Positions 36,634 through 47,650 of a stretch of 64,000 nucleotides of DNA are shown here, one piece after another. Origin of the DNA: Cryobacterium sp. MP_M3 (GTDB taxonomy: Bacteria > Actinomycetota > Actinomycetes > Actinomycetales > Microbacteriaceae); the NCBI RefSeq assembly GCF_015752155.1, contig NZ_JADOVI010000005.1, positions 124,001 to 188,000 of the forward strand. Reading direction: 5' to 3'. Numbering within the stretch: position 1 is the first letter of the stretch; each line of letters begins with the position of its first letter. The translations under genes and the position numbers were made by a program. Below the pieces are notes generated by a model that worked only from the letters and a program-made list of their open reading frames with translations, did no database searches and was not told the origin of the DNA.

Positions 36634-39600
36634 CACTTCACCTCCGACAGGAACGGGATGCCGACCCCGGACCATCTCACTTTGGCCAGCTCTGCGAACT
36701 GGAGCCCCTTGCGGATCTGCAGCCAGGGGCTCGCCACGTAGATGGCGGGCAGGATGGCCGCGTCTCCCGGCGTGTACTCATAGGTGACCAGTCGGGCCTT
36801 GGCCAGGTCAAGAGCTTCCAGCACCGTCGCCACGACGGAATCGGTCGTCCACCGGTTGCCGTCCGGCGACACCGCGGAGAGCAGTACCTGTGGCGCCCTG
36901 GCCGATGCCTGGTTGGCGTGTACGGCGAGCCCGGTGGTGGCCCGTGCCGCACGCAGCGGGTTGTCGGGCGCCGCCGGATCGAATGCCCGGGGGTCCGGTT
37001 GGAACGGCAGGGTCTCGGCCCAGCCGTCGATGGCGAGTCCGGCGAACGCGCCGGCGAAGTCGTCATGGCCGCCGACGAGTTCGACGACCAGGTGGCTCGC
37101 GGATGCCGCCGGCCAGGGGATGTCGTCGGGCAGAGGCCCGGCCAGCCAGCGCTCCGTGCCCGCAGCCGGGTCTCCGGTAGCGTCATCGTGCTCGGTGAGC
37201 TGCACGATGCGCAGCGGGATGGGGATGCCGAGGGCCCCGCCGAGCAGCTGAGCCTCGGCGAGGCGCCCGACACCGGCCTGGACCGTGGCGTGGTCACGTA
37301 CGAAGGCGTTGAGGTGTGCACGCGCCGGCTGTTTCGTCATGGCCGGTGTGGTGATGGCTGTGTGGAACGAGTCGATGCCGGCGGGCTTCGTCAGCAGGGG
37401 CAGGAGTACGAAACCATCGCCGAGGATCCCCTCGGCCACGGCGCGGCAGGCGTCGACGATCTCGCCGGTGGTGGCTGGGGTTTCGCGAGTCGGGTCGCGC
37501 AGGGCGACGAGCGTCGCCCGTGCCTGCCCCAGGCGTGCGAACGCCGCCTGCCACGCGCCGACGGCCCAGGCGACGTTAGCCGGAATCGCGGCATCCGGAA
37601 CCAGGGGGACGCCGAAGGCGGCGAGCCCCCGCACGGCGTCGATGACGTCGGCCACGGCATCCTCCTCGACGGCCAGGCTGTCGGAGTCGATGGCGGCGAT
37701 GACCGCTCGGCCGGAGGCGAGCACAGTGGCGAGGGCGTCGAGCACGGCGTCGACGCGGGCGAGCAGTTCCTCGGTGTCGATCCGGCGTTCCGGGGCAACG
37801 CCGGTGCGCACGAGGGAGTCGGGGCCGAGCGGGGTTCCTCCGGCGGCGAGCGAGCGGAGGCTGCCGGCGAGAGCGGCGGCACGCAGCAGTCCGTCGGCCA
37901 GCGGGGAGTCGGCCAGTGCGGGTATGGCCGCGCGCAGCTCACGGTCGAGTGATGCGGCATCGTCCGCGAAGACCAGGTCCAGGGCGGCCCAGCCGGCCTC
38001 GGCGAGGGTGTGACGGTTGGGGGTGTCGGTCACCGCGATGTCGGCAGGATCACCGAGGCGGCGCGCCGCCCAGGCCTCCAACCGTGGTTCGGCCATGGCA
38101 CGGGGGCGAGTGTTCGACCAGCCGGTTGCGTCGGCCGGGATGGCCGCGAACACGCCGTGGGTGAGGATGCGGCCGGTCTGGCGCACGCCCAGGACGCCGA
38201 GGTCGGGGTCGACGGCGGCGCCGCTGGCCATGGCATCCATCGCGGCGGAAGCGCGCGACGGGTTGCCCGAGGAGTACTGCAGGACGCTCTCACTCAGAAG
38301 GGCGTCCGAGACGGCGTCGAGTGTGGCCGCGGCTCCGCGCATGGCTGCGGTCAGGAGGTCCCACTCCGCGTTCGATACGGGGTCCCAATTTTCGACGAAG
38401 GCGTTGTCGGGCTTGAGGCCGAGGCGGGCTCGCAGCGGCGGGTTGGCCACGGGGAGCGTATCGAGCGGGAACAGCCGCAGCAGTTCTGCGCCGTCGACGA
38501 CATCGGCGGCGGCGACGCGTGCTGCCGCGACCTCCTGCGCCTCGTCGTTGCCGAGCTGGTCGGTGGCGGCGGGCGCGATCTGCCGCAGGCTCAGTTGGAA
38601 CCGCGCCGCCGAGGTTCCGGCGAGGCCGCGTTCGATCTGGTAACCGAGCAGGGCCCCGATCGACTGTCCGGCCGCGACTCCTTCGAGCACGCGCCGGAGT
38701 TCGACGCCGCGCCGACTGGACAGGTCGATGGCGAAAGGCTGCTTCCCGGGCAGGGCGCCGATGTTGGAGCGGTGGGCGCTCGCGAGGACGCCGGCGGCGA
38801 CGGCGTGCGAGCTGCTGGGCGCGTGGATCCAGCCATCCGGATCGCTCCGGGCCGCTCCCAGGCGGATCTGCTCGACGTAGCCGAATGCGCCGATGGTCAT
38901 TCCGACGGGGGCGGTTGCCGCCAGGGTGGCCCGGCGCGCCGTCGCCACGCCCGTCGCCCACGCGTCGATTCGGTGGGATGCAAGATCCAGTGCAGAGGCG
39001 ACGGCGATGCGGCGCTCGTCGAGCGGGGCCGCCGCGAGCGCGATCATGGCGGCTCGCACCTCGCCGCCCACGCCGAAGGCGTAGAGCAGTTCGGTGATGG
39101 CGCTGCTGCCCAGCCACCTCGCCTGTGCGGTGTCGCCGAGGTCTAGCGCCAACTGCGCCAGGGAGGTGCGTGCGGGCCTCGGCCACCGGTTCGATGGCGA
39201 CGATGCTCACCCGCTCGGTCGGCTGCCCGTCGAAGTGTTGCACGGCGGCGACCCTCTCGGCGGCGGCGAAGAAGCGCTCAGGGGCGGTGTCGTCGACGGC
39301 TGCATCGGCGGATGCCGCCATCGTGACGACCCTCCTGATCTCGGGGTCGAGCTGCACGAAGTCGAGCAGCGGGCCCACGAACTCCTCGGGCGTGGCGCGG
39401 AATCGCAGGCGCTTGGCGCTGTCCCATGCGATGTCGAGCAGGGCCTGAAGTACGCTGTCGACCTTCGGTGTCGTCCCGGCCAGGATCTCGGCCACGACCT
39501 CGGCGTCGCGCTCTGACACGAGAGGCAGGCCGATGGTGCGGGAGTCGTCGTGTGGCGCCGGAGTCGACAGGATCTTGGCCGCGTCGACCGAGAACTGCGC

Positions 39601-41166
39601 GAGTACGGCCGTTCGCAGGTGAGCCTCGGCCAGCAGCTGGGCGGGATCCGCTCCGGTCGCGGCGGCGAACGAGGCGAGTTGCGGGCCGTCGACCGCCGGT
39701 CGGGCGCGCACGCCGGTGGCCACGGGGCTGGTGCCGAGCATGTCGAGCAGGTCTTGGTCATCGAGCTGGCCGCCTGGACGCACATGGGGAACAACGGGTG
39801 ATCGGCTCACCCAGCGGGCGAGCGTGCGCCGGATCAGCGGCACGAGCTGCGCCGTGGTCTCGCCTGAGCGCGGGCTCCAGGCATCGAGATCCGTGACCGG
39901 CAGCACGCCGTAGGGCTGGGCGCCGATGCGCAGCGCGGGGGCAGTCCCCGCTCCGCGCACGTGGTCGCGGTGCAGGCGCCGGGCCGACTCGATGCTTCCC
40001 GGGGTGACCGCGGGGATGGCGAGGTCGTCAAGGCGCTCGAGCACAGGCTCCCAGGTGGCGAACCAGAGTGCGGTATTGGCGGCGGCCTGCGCCTCGTCCT
40101 GGGTCGAGACCGGTCCGGCGGGGATGAGATGCTCGACGGATGCGGCGTCGAGGCCGAGGGCTGCCGCGAGCAGGCTGGCGTCCCGCGACGGCATGCGCGA
40201 TTCCACAGGCGGGGCGCCCGCGCTCGCGGCCGGGCGATAGGGCGAGCGTTCGGCATCCGCGTTGTTGGTGGCGGTTCCGGCGGCCAGCAGCGAGACGCCG
40301 TCGCTGAACCTGTGGCTGGTGAGGAGGTCGACGAAGTCGGCGGCGTTGGCCTCCTCCGAGACCGAGTTGCGGGTTCCGACCACCACGATGCGGTCGATGA
40401 GCGTAGTGCCGCCGGGAAGCTGCACCTCCACCCCCAGGCCCGCGCTCTGTGCCGCCTCGAAGTCGACTGTCCACTCCGAGCCGACCGGCACGGTCAGGCC
40501 GGCCACTTGACTCAGTGCGTCGTCGCCGAACGCGATCGGCGACAGCGGCACATCGGTCGCCACCGGCGAGCCGGTCACCGTGATCGGCGCGGCTCCGTTC
40601 GGGAACACCCGCACCACGAACTGGTCGGGAAGGCAGCGGGCGACGGTGCCGTGGGCCACCTCCTCCGGCAATGCGGGGAAGGTCGGGCCGCCCTGTCCTC
40701 GGGTGGCGAGGTTGATGGGCGTCGTGGCCTCGGCCACCCACCCGGCGCGGCGTTCCCCGACGGCCGCGTTGAGTGCGGGCCAGGCGACCGCATCGGCGGC
40801 GTCGATCCAGACGGCCGACCAGTAGGCCACTCCGGCGGCGACCTCGGCATCCGAAAGCGCGCGCAGCAGGCTGTCGATGTGTGCCTCGTCGGGCGAGATG
40901 CGCACCCGAAGCGTCGACGTTCCCGGAGTCAGCTTGCTCTCGATGCGCACGGGCAGCAGCACAAGGGGAACCTCGGGAGAGGCATCGCACGGGTCGAGGC
41001 GATCCCGCAGCCCGCCGATGATCTCGCGCAGGTCGTCGTCGAGCGCGAGGATCTCGCCGCGGCGCCCGTGGTCGGCCGGCCGCCGGATGAGCGTTCGGCG
41101 CTTCTCGGCAAGGGTGGCGATGCGCTCGCGCACTCTGGCCAGTACGGCTGGGGTATCGACGGGCAT
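36633..41166 (-). pseudogene. About 1510-residue giant protein gene, split by one extra base
   Basis: Residues 1-666 run from 41166 (MPVDTPAVLARVRERIATLA) to about 39168. The frame then turns to Arg-rich nonsense until 38290, while the next frame, open from TTG 39152, carries clean coding sequence to 36633. Removing one base near 39168 joins them smoothly (AEARTTSLAQLALDLGDTAQ). The total of 4534 nt is 3x1511+1. Recognisable blocks are LVLLPVRIESKLTPGTSTLR and LRIGAQPYGVLPVTDLDAW in the first half and a repetitive Ala-rich helical second half. There is no signal peptide. It lies 3 bp below the 1128-residue gene and overlaps the 590-residue gene by one base. The function is unknown; the intact form may exist if the extra base is a sequencing error. 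Confidence 0.75.
39152..39180 (-). other. Frameshift junction in the giant gene
   Basis: On the minus strand the frame reads GAG GCC CGC ACG CAC CTC and loses sense; reading on from ACC one base later restores it. There is no slippery heptamer and no obvious downstream pseudoknot, so programmed frameshifting is unlikely. The TTG at 39152 could only give a headless C-terminal half. Confidence 0.7.
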
Positions 41167-41169
41167 GGT

Positions 41170-44100
41170 CTACGCCTCTCTCACGATGAGGTCCGTCGCC
41201 TGGAAGGCGACCCGCACCGGACGGTGCAGGTGCTTCTCGGCATAGGCGGCGGAATGCGGTGCTGTGTCGGTGAGGTGCTTCTGGCCTGCCGGCAGCTGGG
41301 CGTCGGCCGGCCGCTGGAATCGGGTTGCGCTGGGATGCTCGGCGATGGTGATCCACCACTGCTCCCCGTCGAGTTCGTCGACGGAGAGGTCGACACCCAC
41401 GAGTGCGATGTCGGGATCGAGCACCTCGGAGAACAGCACTCCGGCGGTCTGCTGCGGCGAGCCGACCTTCTCGAAAACCGGATCGCGCACGGTGCCCTGG
41501 TTCTTCACCGCTTGGATGATGAGATCGGGGAAACGCCGCACAAGCTCGCTCTTGACTACGATCACGGCGCGGCCGTCGCCGCCGCCGAGGGAGATCTGCG
41601 ACGCCAGGGGCGTCGCCGGGAACAGGTGGATGGGCGTCGCCAGCTCGTCGACTGCCGGGTTCCAGAAGCGGTGGAAGTAGGTGCCGCGCTGGTCGGTCGG
41701 GTAGCCCCGCCAGAGCAGCTCCCGCCCCATCTCGTCGCTCAGGCCGACGAAGAACGCCGCCATGAACTCACTGTTGGTGGAGAGCACCGTGACGAAGTCG
41801 TCGGCCGGCAGCAGGCCGAGTCCGGGAACGAGCCACTCACGGTCGTACTCCTCGAGCGCGCGGTACATCGGCCGGTCGAAACGCGGCGCCGCCATGATCG
41901 GCGCGATCCGCGGTTGGGCGAACCAGCGATCGGCGAGGCCCGCGCTGAGGTGCAGTCGACCGGCGAGGGACGCGCGCACGGTGTGCCGGGGATCGATCGC
42001 CGCGGCGATGGCGGCGGATGCGACGGCCAGGGCGTCGCGGTGCGGCACGGCGTCGATCGTGAGCAGGGCCCCTGGATCGATGAGTGACGTCATCTCGGCG
42101 CGCAGCACGTCGAGCGGAAGCTCGTTGATGCGGTCGAGGGCGGGGGTGAGCTTCACCTCGGCCAGCTCTGCGAACTGCGCCAGCCCGGCGTCGAGTTCGG
42201 CCGCGTTCCCTATGTCGCCGAGCTTCTTGAGGTGCTGCACGTCGATGACCCTGAGGCCTCGTCCGCCGATGAGCACGTGGCCTTCGACCGGGACGCGACG
42301 GAATTCGCCTCCGCCGAGGGGAACTCGCACCGCGCCGCCGCCCTGCGGGAGGCGACCCACCGCGCCGCCGATGGGAGATCGCCTGATGATCGGCGCGCGG
42401 GGATGCAACGGTGCGACGACAGGGCCGACGTCGAAGGGGTGCACGTCGATCGGGTGCACGTCGAAGGGGTGCGCGCCGACGACGCCAAGGTCGACCAGCA
42501 CCCGGTCATTCAGCTTCACGGCCGTCCCCTTCAGGCGCTCGCGCAGAGGGCGGGCGATCCTCGCCTTCGAGAGCGAGAGCTCGGCGGCGAGCGGTCCGAC
42601 ACGTTGGGCGCGGATGGACTCGACCGCGGGAACCGCCGACGAGCGCAGCAGCCGCGCGCTCCACCGGGTGGCGATGTCGGCGCCCAGGTCGAAGCCGGTG
42701 TCGACTGCCTTCCAGCGGCTCGGCTCGGTGAGGTAGGTGGCGAAGCCACCGTTGCCCTCGACGCGTGCGTTTGCTTCCTTCAACAGGCCGCCGATCGTGT
42801 CGACTGGAGCGCCGATCGCCGCGCCGACGCGCTGCAGGTCGAGGTGGGCGACGACGCCGGCCGTCAGCCGGCCGATGCCCTCGGGGTTCGCGTATACCCG
42901 GGTGAAGTCGCGGAGCCCCGCGTCGGTTCCCACGACGTTGCCGGCGCGTTGGCGGGAGGCGGCATCCGTTCTCCTGATCATCGGTCCGGCCGGGCGGGTG
43001 ACCCGCCGAAAGGCGCTCCTGGTCGCCGCGACGGGGGTCGCACTCAGGACCACGTCGGCGAACAGCGTGCTGCCCGCGGCGACCGAGATACGGGTGGCGA
43101 GAGGAGCGGCGATCTGCAGCAGGTGCCCGGCCTGCAGGCCACTGAGCCTGCCGTGAAGCCTGGTGGCGAGCAGTTCTGCCAGCTGTGCCAGGCGGATGGC
43201 GCGATTCGCCGCCTCGACCTCGCCGAGCTGGGCCCACGCCGACTGCATCAGCCGCTCCTGGTCCCGCTGCACCACGCGGGTACCGAGCCCACCCACGATG
43301 CGCTTCACCGGAGCGAGGTTCAGTTCGGCGAACCAGTCTGAGCCTTCAATGACGGCGCTGCCGCGGTGCAGCTTGGCGTAGATGCGCGGGCCGATGATGG
43401 GCAGGTCAGGCACGCCATCCGTCTGCTCCTGCGTGCCCTCGATGGCGGCCGGCAGGTCGAGTTCGGCGCGCAGGTCGTCGACCAGGGCGTCGGGCCAGAC
43501 CGCCGTCTCGGCGATCTGCTGCTCAGGGGTTGACGGCGCGCTCGGCGAGAACAGGGCGCAGCGCAGCACCTGCTTGCGCCCGACCTCGTCGGCGCCGAGG
43601 GCCCGAAGCGGCTTGCCGGGCTGCGAAGTGTCGATGAACTTGCGCCCGACCTCATAGGGCGCTGCGATGCCCTGCAGCTTGATCGCGAGCGAGCGGAAGT
43701 CGCCGTCGGGACCCGTGCGGAACTCCCAGCTGTCGTAGACCGGGAGGCGCATCGGGTCGGGCGAGGAACTGGTCCATGCAGGGTCGAGGGTGCCGCCGGT
43801 GAGGCCGAGGCCTCCGCGCACGCCCACGTCGGTCGTCGGCACGAGGGCTGCGATGTAGTCTGTGTCCTGCTTCAGGATGCGCGGCGAGATGAGCCTCGAC
43901 AGGTTGACCGGAGCGTGCGCAGGTGAGAACCGGGCGGAGAGATCCTGCCCTGTCGTCGTGGCCGGCGCCTGGGCATGCGCCCAGAGGTCGGCGCGGGTGA
44001 GCGTCGGCAGTTGCGCGAGCGCCACCTGGAACACGGGGAGCAGTGCGGTGGACGCCGGTTCGCGTGTGACCGCCGAGCGCTCGAGCACGACAAGGGTGAG

Positions 44101-44556
44101 CCAGGGGCGCATGACCGGAGCCTGCTTGGCGGCGCTGAATGCCCACGGCAGCTCGGGGCGGTCGAACTCGATGTGGGCCAGCACGGTCTCCTCGGCTGTG
44201 CGGGCACCTGGGGCGGGGAAGCGCCGCACGATCTGGGCCGGGTCGATGCCGCGCACGTCGCCCGGACCGTACAGGGTCACCGAGAGGGCTGCGGATGCCG
44301 ATCCCCCGACGCTGTCGGCCAGTGGTACCTCCACCCGGGAGCTGGAACGAACGCTTCCGGCGGGCGGAGCGCTCGCTGCTGCGGCGAGACCGCCGACGAC
44401 CGTCGACGCGAACTCGAGCGACTCGATCGGCACGGCGCTCTCGTCGAATTCGTCCTCCGGAGCGATCATGAGGGCGAAGGCGTCGCGCACCACATGGGTG
44501 GCTGTTCGGGCGAGCGGTGCGACGACGCTCGCTGCGATGGCATCCAGGTCGGCCAT
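41170..44556 (-). CDS. 1128-residue protein of unknown function, second gene of the giant-protein operon
   Basis: A soluble giant without signal peptide. Near residue 90 it has SVTLYGPGDVRGIDPAQIVR followed by VLAHIEFDRPELPWAFS and RPWLTLVVLERS, a block I associate with uncharacterised large bacterial proteins. Later blocks include DSWEFRTGPDGDFRSLAIKL, GPRIYAKLHRGSAVI, a Pro/His linker with three HP(F/I)DV repeats near residues 695-710, and EWLVPGLGLLPADDFVTVLS. The C-terminal part (RGTYFHRFWNPAVDELATPI) is well ordered. It starts 4 bp after the DUF6603-like gene and ends 3 bp before the giant split gene, so co-translation in similar amounts is expected. Confidence 0.82.
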   Translation of the reverse strand: MADLDAIAASVVAPLARTATHVVRDAFALMIAPEDEFDESAVPIESLEFASTVVGGLAAAASAPPAGSVRSSSRVEVPLADSVGGSASAALSVTLYGPGDVRGIDPAQIVRRFPAPGARTAEETVLAHIEFDRPELPWAFSAAKQAPVMRPWLTLVVLERSAVTREPASTALLPVFQVALAQLPTLTRADLWAHAQAPATTTGQDLSARFSPAHAPVNLSRLISPRILKQDTDYIAALVPTTDVGVRGGLGLTGGTLDPAWTSSSPDPMRLPVYDSWEFRTGPDGDFRSLAIKLQGIAAPYEVGRKFIDTSQPGKPLRALGADEVGRKQVLRCALFSPSAPSTPEQQIAETAVWPDALVDDLRAELDLPAAIEGTQEQTDGVPDLPIIGPRIYAKLHRGSAVIEGSDWFAELNLAPVKRIVGGLGTRVVQRDQERLMQSAWAQLGEVEAANRAIRLAQLAELLATRLHGRLSGLQAGHLLQIAAPLATRISVAAGSTLFADVVLSATPVAATRSAFRRVTRPAGPMIRRTDAASRQRAGNVVGTDAGLRDFTRVYANPEGIGRLTAGVVAHLDLQRVGAAIGAPVDTIGGLLKEANARVEGNGGFATYLTEPSRWKAVDTGFDLGADIATRWSARLLRSSAVPAVESIRAQRVGPLAAELSLSKARIARPLRERLKGTAVKLNDRVLVDLGVVGAHPFDVHPIDVHPFDVGPVVAPLHPRAPIIRRSPIGGAVGRLPQGGGAVRVPLGGGEFRRVPVEGHVLIGGRGLRVIDVQHLKKLGDIGNAAELDAGLAQFAELAEVKLTPALDRINELPLDVLRAEMTSLIDPGALLTIDAVPHRDALAVASAAIAAAIDPRHTVRASLAGRLHLSAGLADRWFAQPRIAPIMAAPRFDRPMYRALEEYDREWLVPGLGLLPADDFVTVLSTNSEFMAAFFVGLSDEMGRELLWRGYPTDQRGTYFHRFWNPAVDELATPIHLFPATPLASQISLGGGDGRAVIVVKSELVRRFPDLIIQAVKNQGTVRDPVFEKVGSPQQTAGVLFSEVLDPDIALVGVDLSVDELDGEQWWITIAEHPSATRFQRPADAQLPAGQKHLTDTAPHSAAYAEKHLHRPVRVAFQATDLIVREA
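42430..42474 (-). repeat. Three tandem 15-bp units coding HP(F/I)DV
   Basis: Units gtcgaaggggtgcac, gtcgatcgggtgcac and gtcgaaggggtgcgc (plus-strand reading) encode HPFDV-HPIDV-HPFDV in the linker of the 1128-residue protein. The His/Asp spacing could bind metal or act as a flexible spacer. Confidence 0.8.
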
Positions 44557-44560
44557 CAGG

Positions 44561-47500
44561 TCACCCCTTCACGATCATGCGCGTCGCGGTTGCGGCGCTC
44601 TCGGTGTTGACGGCGGTCGTCACGAGCGCGGCCTGAGTGGCGCTCAACTCTCCGAGGCCGGCGAGCAGCGCCGCACCGTTGGCGGCATCCGCGATCCTCG
44701 ACGTGCCCTTGTCGGAAACCGTGACACCGGCGTTCGGCGGCGCCGGTTGCACGTACGGATTCCCAACCTCGCTCACGGCCCTGCCGACATTGGTCTTCGT
44801 GGCGTAGGAGCTGGCTAGGGTGGCGAACGTGCCCGCGAACTCGATCATCGCCGACGGCTCGTCTGGGTTGCGCACGTAGGTCTGGTACGCCACCGTCGCC
44901 GGGGTCGGGGCGCCGACCTTCGGGGTGGTGGTGGCAGCGATGCGGCATCCGCCGGTCATCTCCTCGAATCCCGAGCGGGCGAGCAGCGACTCGTCCTCGA
45001 GTGCGAAGAACTGCCCCGGGGCGAACGCCGTCTTAAGCTCGCTGACGGCGCCGACGAGCCCGGAGTCGGGGGTCGCCGTCGGCGTGCCGATGGTGACCAT
45101 GTCGGCCTTCACCGATGCCGAGCCGATGCGCGCGATCTTGACGCCCAAGGGCACCTGGGTCTGCGACACCTCGACTCCGGCCAGCGGATGCGCGATTCGG
45201 CCCTGGATATCGTCGACCTCGGCCAGGGTGACCAGTTGCGCGGCGTGGTCGGGCAGCTGCACCTTCCAGGCGTCGGGCTCGTTCATCGCCGCTGCGGCGA
45301 TCTGGAGGGCATCGACTGTGGCGAGGATCGGCGGCGGCTTCTCACCCCACTCGACGGGACCGAGATCCTCGTCGAAGGTGGGGAGGAACCAGACGTCGAC
45401 CTTGATGTGGCCGGCCAGGCGGAATGGTTTGGTGCCCTCGAGCGAGCCGCGGAAGACGATGGAGCAGAGCGTGAAGCCGAGCAGCTCCACCTCGACGCCC
45501 ACCTCGATGGTGATCTTGAAGGCGAAGCGCGGCGCCCAGATGAAGATCATGTCGAGTGTGAGCCAGGCCTTCGCCACGATGACTGAAAAGTCCGCGTTGA
45601 GGCGCCCGTCGACGCCGAGCATGACCGAGCCGGCCGTGATGGCGAAGTAGGCCTTGATGACGAAGCTGATCGCCTTGGACGGCGAGAGGTCGATGGTGAC
45701 CCTGTCCATGTCTCCGAGCTTCGGCTTACCGCCCGTGAGCTTCTCGTACTCGGGGTGAAAGCCGCCGACCGAGAACTCGAACGCTCCGTTGCCCGACCAC
45801 TGGATGTAGAGGCCGAGGTCACCCGAGATCTTGATGCCAGCCACGGTGGAGTCGCGCATGCTCGCGAACAGCAGCAGGTAGTCGGGGGTGATCGCCACGA
45901 AGACGTCAGCGCGGATGTCGGTTATCGGCGCCTCCTTCGTAGGCACCCGCACCCGCAGGGAGCCGAGGATGACGATCATCGGATCGGGAAGCGCAAGCAC
46001 CACGCCGAGCTTCATCTCCACGAACTTCGCCTGCGAGCCCCAGCCGAGTTCGACGATCGGGCCGAAGACGAAGCCGCCATCCTTCGGCGGGAACACGTGC
46101 GCCACCTTGTCGAGCAGCTTGGGCGCCTCGGCGACGGGGTTGTCGGGAAACAGCATCTTGTCGAGGATGTGTTCCTTCATTCCGGAGCGCAGCTCTTCGA
46201 GGTCGAGACCACGGTTGAGTGCCAGGATGCCGCCGATGCCGTTCAGCGTGAATCCCATGCTCAGGTCGATGGCCACGGGGAAGCGCACGCCGATGACGAG
46301 CACGATGGAGAACGGGTCGGGCGAGAGGATGACGATGGCCGACAGGCCGAACTTGAGGATCTGCAGCTGGACGACCCCGCCGAACTCGACCCGCCTCACG
46401 TCCTGCCCACCGACCTTGTAGGTGCGTTCGACGCGTTGGATGAACCCGCCACCCGTGACGGGGCCGGCCTTCACTCGCAGGCCGATCGCATCCGGCCAGC
46501 GTGGGGAGACGGGGAGATTGAAGACGGCCTGCTGCTCGGCCACGCCGTCGGGAGTCACGACGAAACCGGAGCCGACGATCTGCAGCCCGATGACAGCGCC
46601 CAGCTTCGCTGCGATTGACGTGGTCAGTTCGAATCCGGTGACCTCACGAGCCGGGTTGCGCACCAGCCCGAACGCCACCTCGCGCAGTTCGACTCCGGGG
46701 AACGAGAACCGCGTGGGCAGGACCGCCTTCTCATTGCCACGGCCGTCACCGATGTAGAACCCCTGTCCGGTGTCGAGCGAGACTGTCGTGAGGGTCGTGG
46801 CCTTGGGATCTTCGGAGCCCGGCATGACCTTCGCCAACAAGGGATCGCTCGTAAGGCCGGGCTGCAGGATGGTGCGGAAGCGCAGACCGAGGATCGCCAC
46901 GTCGCCGATGAACCACTTGCCGTCGCGCTCCAGCAGGCTGGTCTTCTCCTCGGCCGTCGGGTTCGCGATCTCGCGGTCGCTGAACTGCAGAAACGCCTCG
47001 AACGTGACCTGGTCGAGCGTCATCGCGCCGAGCTTCACCTGGCCGGAGCGAAGGAACGTGGCCGCGAGGAGGAACTTTCCGTCGGTGCGGTCCAGGGCGA
47101 GGTTGTCGCCGAGTTTCTTCACCAGGTCGTCGACGCCGAGCACGTTCTTCCCGAAGCTGTTCAGGAGTTTGCCGGAACCGGCGCCGAGATTCTTGAACGG
47201 TTGCGCCCACGGGTTCCACAGGTCCATCAGGCTGGAACGGACGGTCTCGTCGACGGTGCCGTCCGCCTTCTTGGCAAGCTCCTTGGCGACGATGTTGAAC
47301 GCCTCGTCCATGGCTGCGAGGGCCATGCCGATGCGCACGGCGACCCTCGACGCGGTATCGACGTTGAAGTCGTCCTTGTCGATGTCGTCTGCCGACTCCT
47401 TCACCATCTTGGCGATGAGTTCGGTCTGCTTCTTGATCTTCTCGGCAATCGGTTCCACCAGGGCGACGGCGGCCTTGATGTCGGCCTTGAGCTTGTCGAA

Positions 47501-47650
47501 GGTCGGCTTCACGTCGCCGACGACGCCGAAGGTGACGATCGACTCGAGGAACGGCACCGTGTCTTTGAAGGACGTGCCGCTCATGTGGCCGAGGCGTGAA
47601 TTGGCGAAGGCTTCGATCCCGTTGAGGAATCCGGTTCCGATGTCGGTCAT
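44561..47650 (-). CDS. DUF6603-like giant protein (1029 residues), first gene of the operon
   Basis: Residues 1-~170 are helical with a coiled-coil-like stretch (PIAEKIKKQTELIAKMVKES). From ~180 to ~800 the protein is a long series of beta-strands with repeated patterns (VGLQIVGSGFVVTPDG, VLVIGVRFPVAIDLSMGFTL, GIGGILALNRGLDLEELRSG, VFGPIVELGWGSQAKFVEMK). The GGILALNRGLD block is what I associate with DUF6603, whose function is unknown. The strands suggest a large lipid-binding or beta-solenoid body. There is no signal peptide. The start at 47650 is where coding character begins; the frame opens at 47833. It heads the operon that ends at 34861. Confidence 0.75.
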   Translation of the reverse strand: MTDIGTGFLNGIEAFANSRLGHMSGTSFKDTVPFLESIVTFGVVGDVKPTFDKLKADIKAAVALVEPIAEKIKKQTELIAKMVKESADDIDKDDFNVDTASRVAVRIGMALAAMDEAFNIVAKELAKKADGTVDETVRSSLMDLWNPWAQPFKNLGAGSGKLLNSFGKNVLGVDDLVKKLGDNLALDRTDGKFLLAATFLRSGQVKLGAMTLDQVTFEAFLQFSDREIANPTAEEKTSLLERDGKWFIGDVAILGLRFRTILQPGLTSDPLLAKVMPGSEDPKATTLTTVSLDTGQGFYIGDGRGNEKAVLPTRFSFPGVELREVAFGLVRNPAREVTGFELTTSIAAKLGAVIGLQIVGSGFVVTPDGVAEQQAVFNLPVSPRWPDAIGLRVKAGPVTGGGFIQRVERTYKVGGQDVRRVEFGGVVQLQILKFGLSAIVILSPDPFSIVLVIGVRFPVAIDLSMGFTLNGIGGILALNRGLDLEELRSGMKEHILDKMLFPDNPVAEAPKLLDKVAHVFPPKDGGFVFGPIVELGWGSQAKFVEMKLGVVLALPDPMIVILGSLRVRVPTKEAPITDIRADVFVAITPDYLLLFASMRDSTVAGIKISGDLGLYIQWSGNGAFEFSVGGFHPEYEKLTGGKPKLGDMDRVTIDLSPSKAISFVIKAYFAITAGSVMLGVDGRLNADFSVIVAKAWLTLDMIFIWAPRFAFKITIEVGVEVELLGFTLCSIVFRGSLEGTKPFRLAGHIKVDVWFLPTFDEDLGPVEWGEKPPPILATVDALQIAAAAMNEPDAWKVQLPDHAAQLVTLAEVDDIQGRIAHPLAGVEVSQTQVPLGVKIARIGSASVKADMVTIGTPTATPDSGLVGAVSELKTAFAPGQFFALEDESLLARSGFEEMTGGCRIAATTTPKVGAPTPATVAYQTYVRNPDEPSAMIEFAGTFATLASSYATKTNVGRAVSEVGNPYVQPAPPNAGVTVSDKGTSRIADAANGAALLAGLGELSATQAALVTTAVNTESAATATRMIVKG

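Noticed and set aside
38290-39165. Continuation of the giant gene's first frame to 38290
   Set aside because: Becomes Arg/Pro/Ala nonsense after the junction and overlaps the true C-terminal half.
39152-39180. Programmed ribosomal frameshift
   Set aside because: No slippery sequence or downstream structure seen; a plain one-base insertion is simpler.
39961-42087. 708-codon plus-strand frame over the giant genes
   Set aside because: Shadow with no recognisable domain; the minus-strand frames have consistent codon use.
34861-47650. Contractile injection system or prophage
   Set aside because: No sheath, tube, baseplate, terminase, integrase or ClpV-like ATPase recognised in or near the operon.
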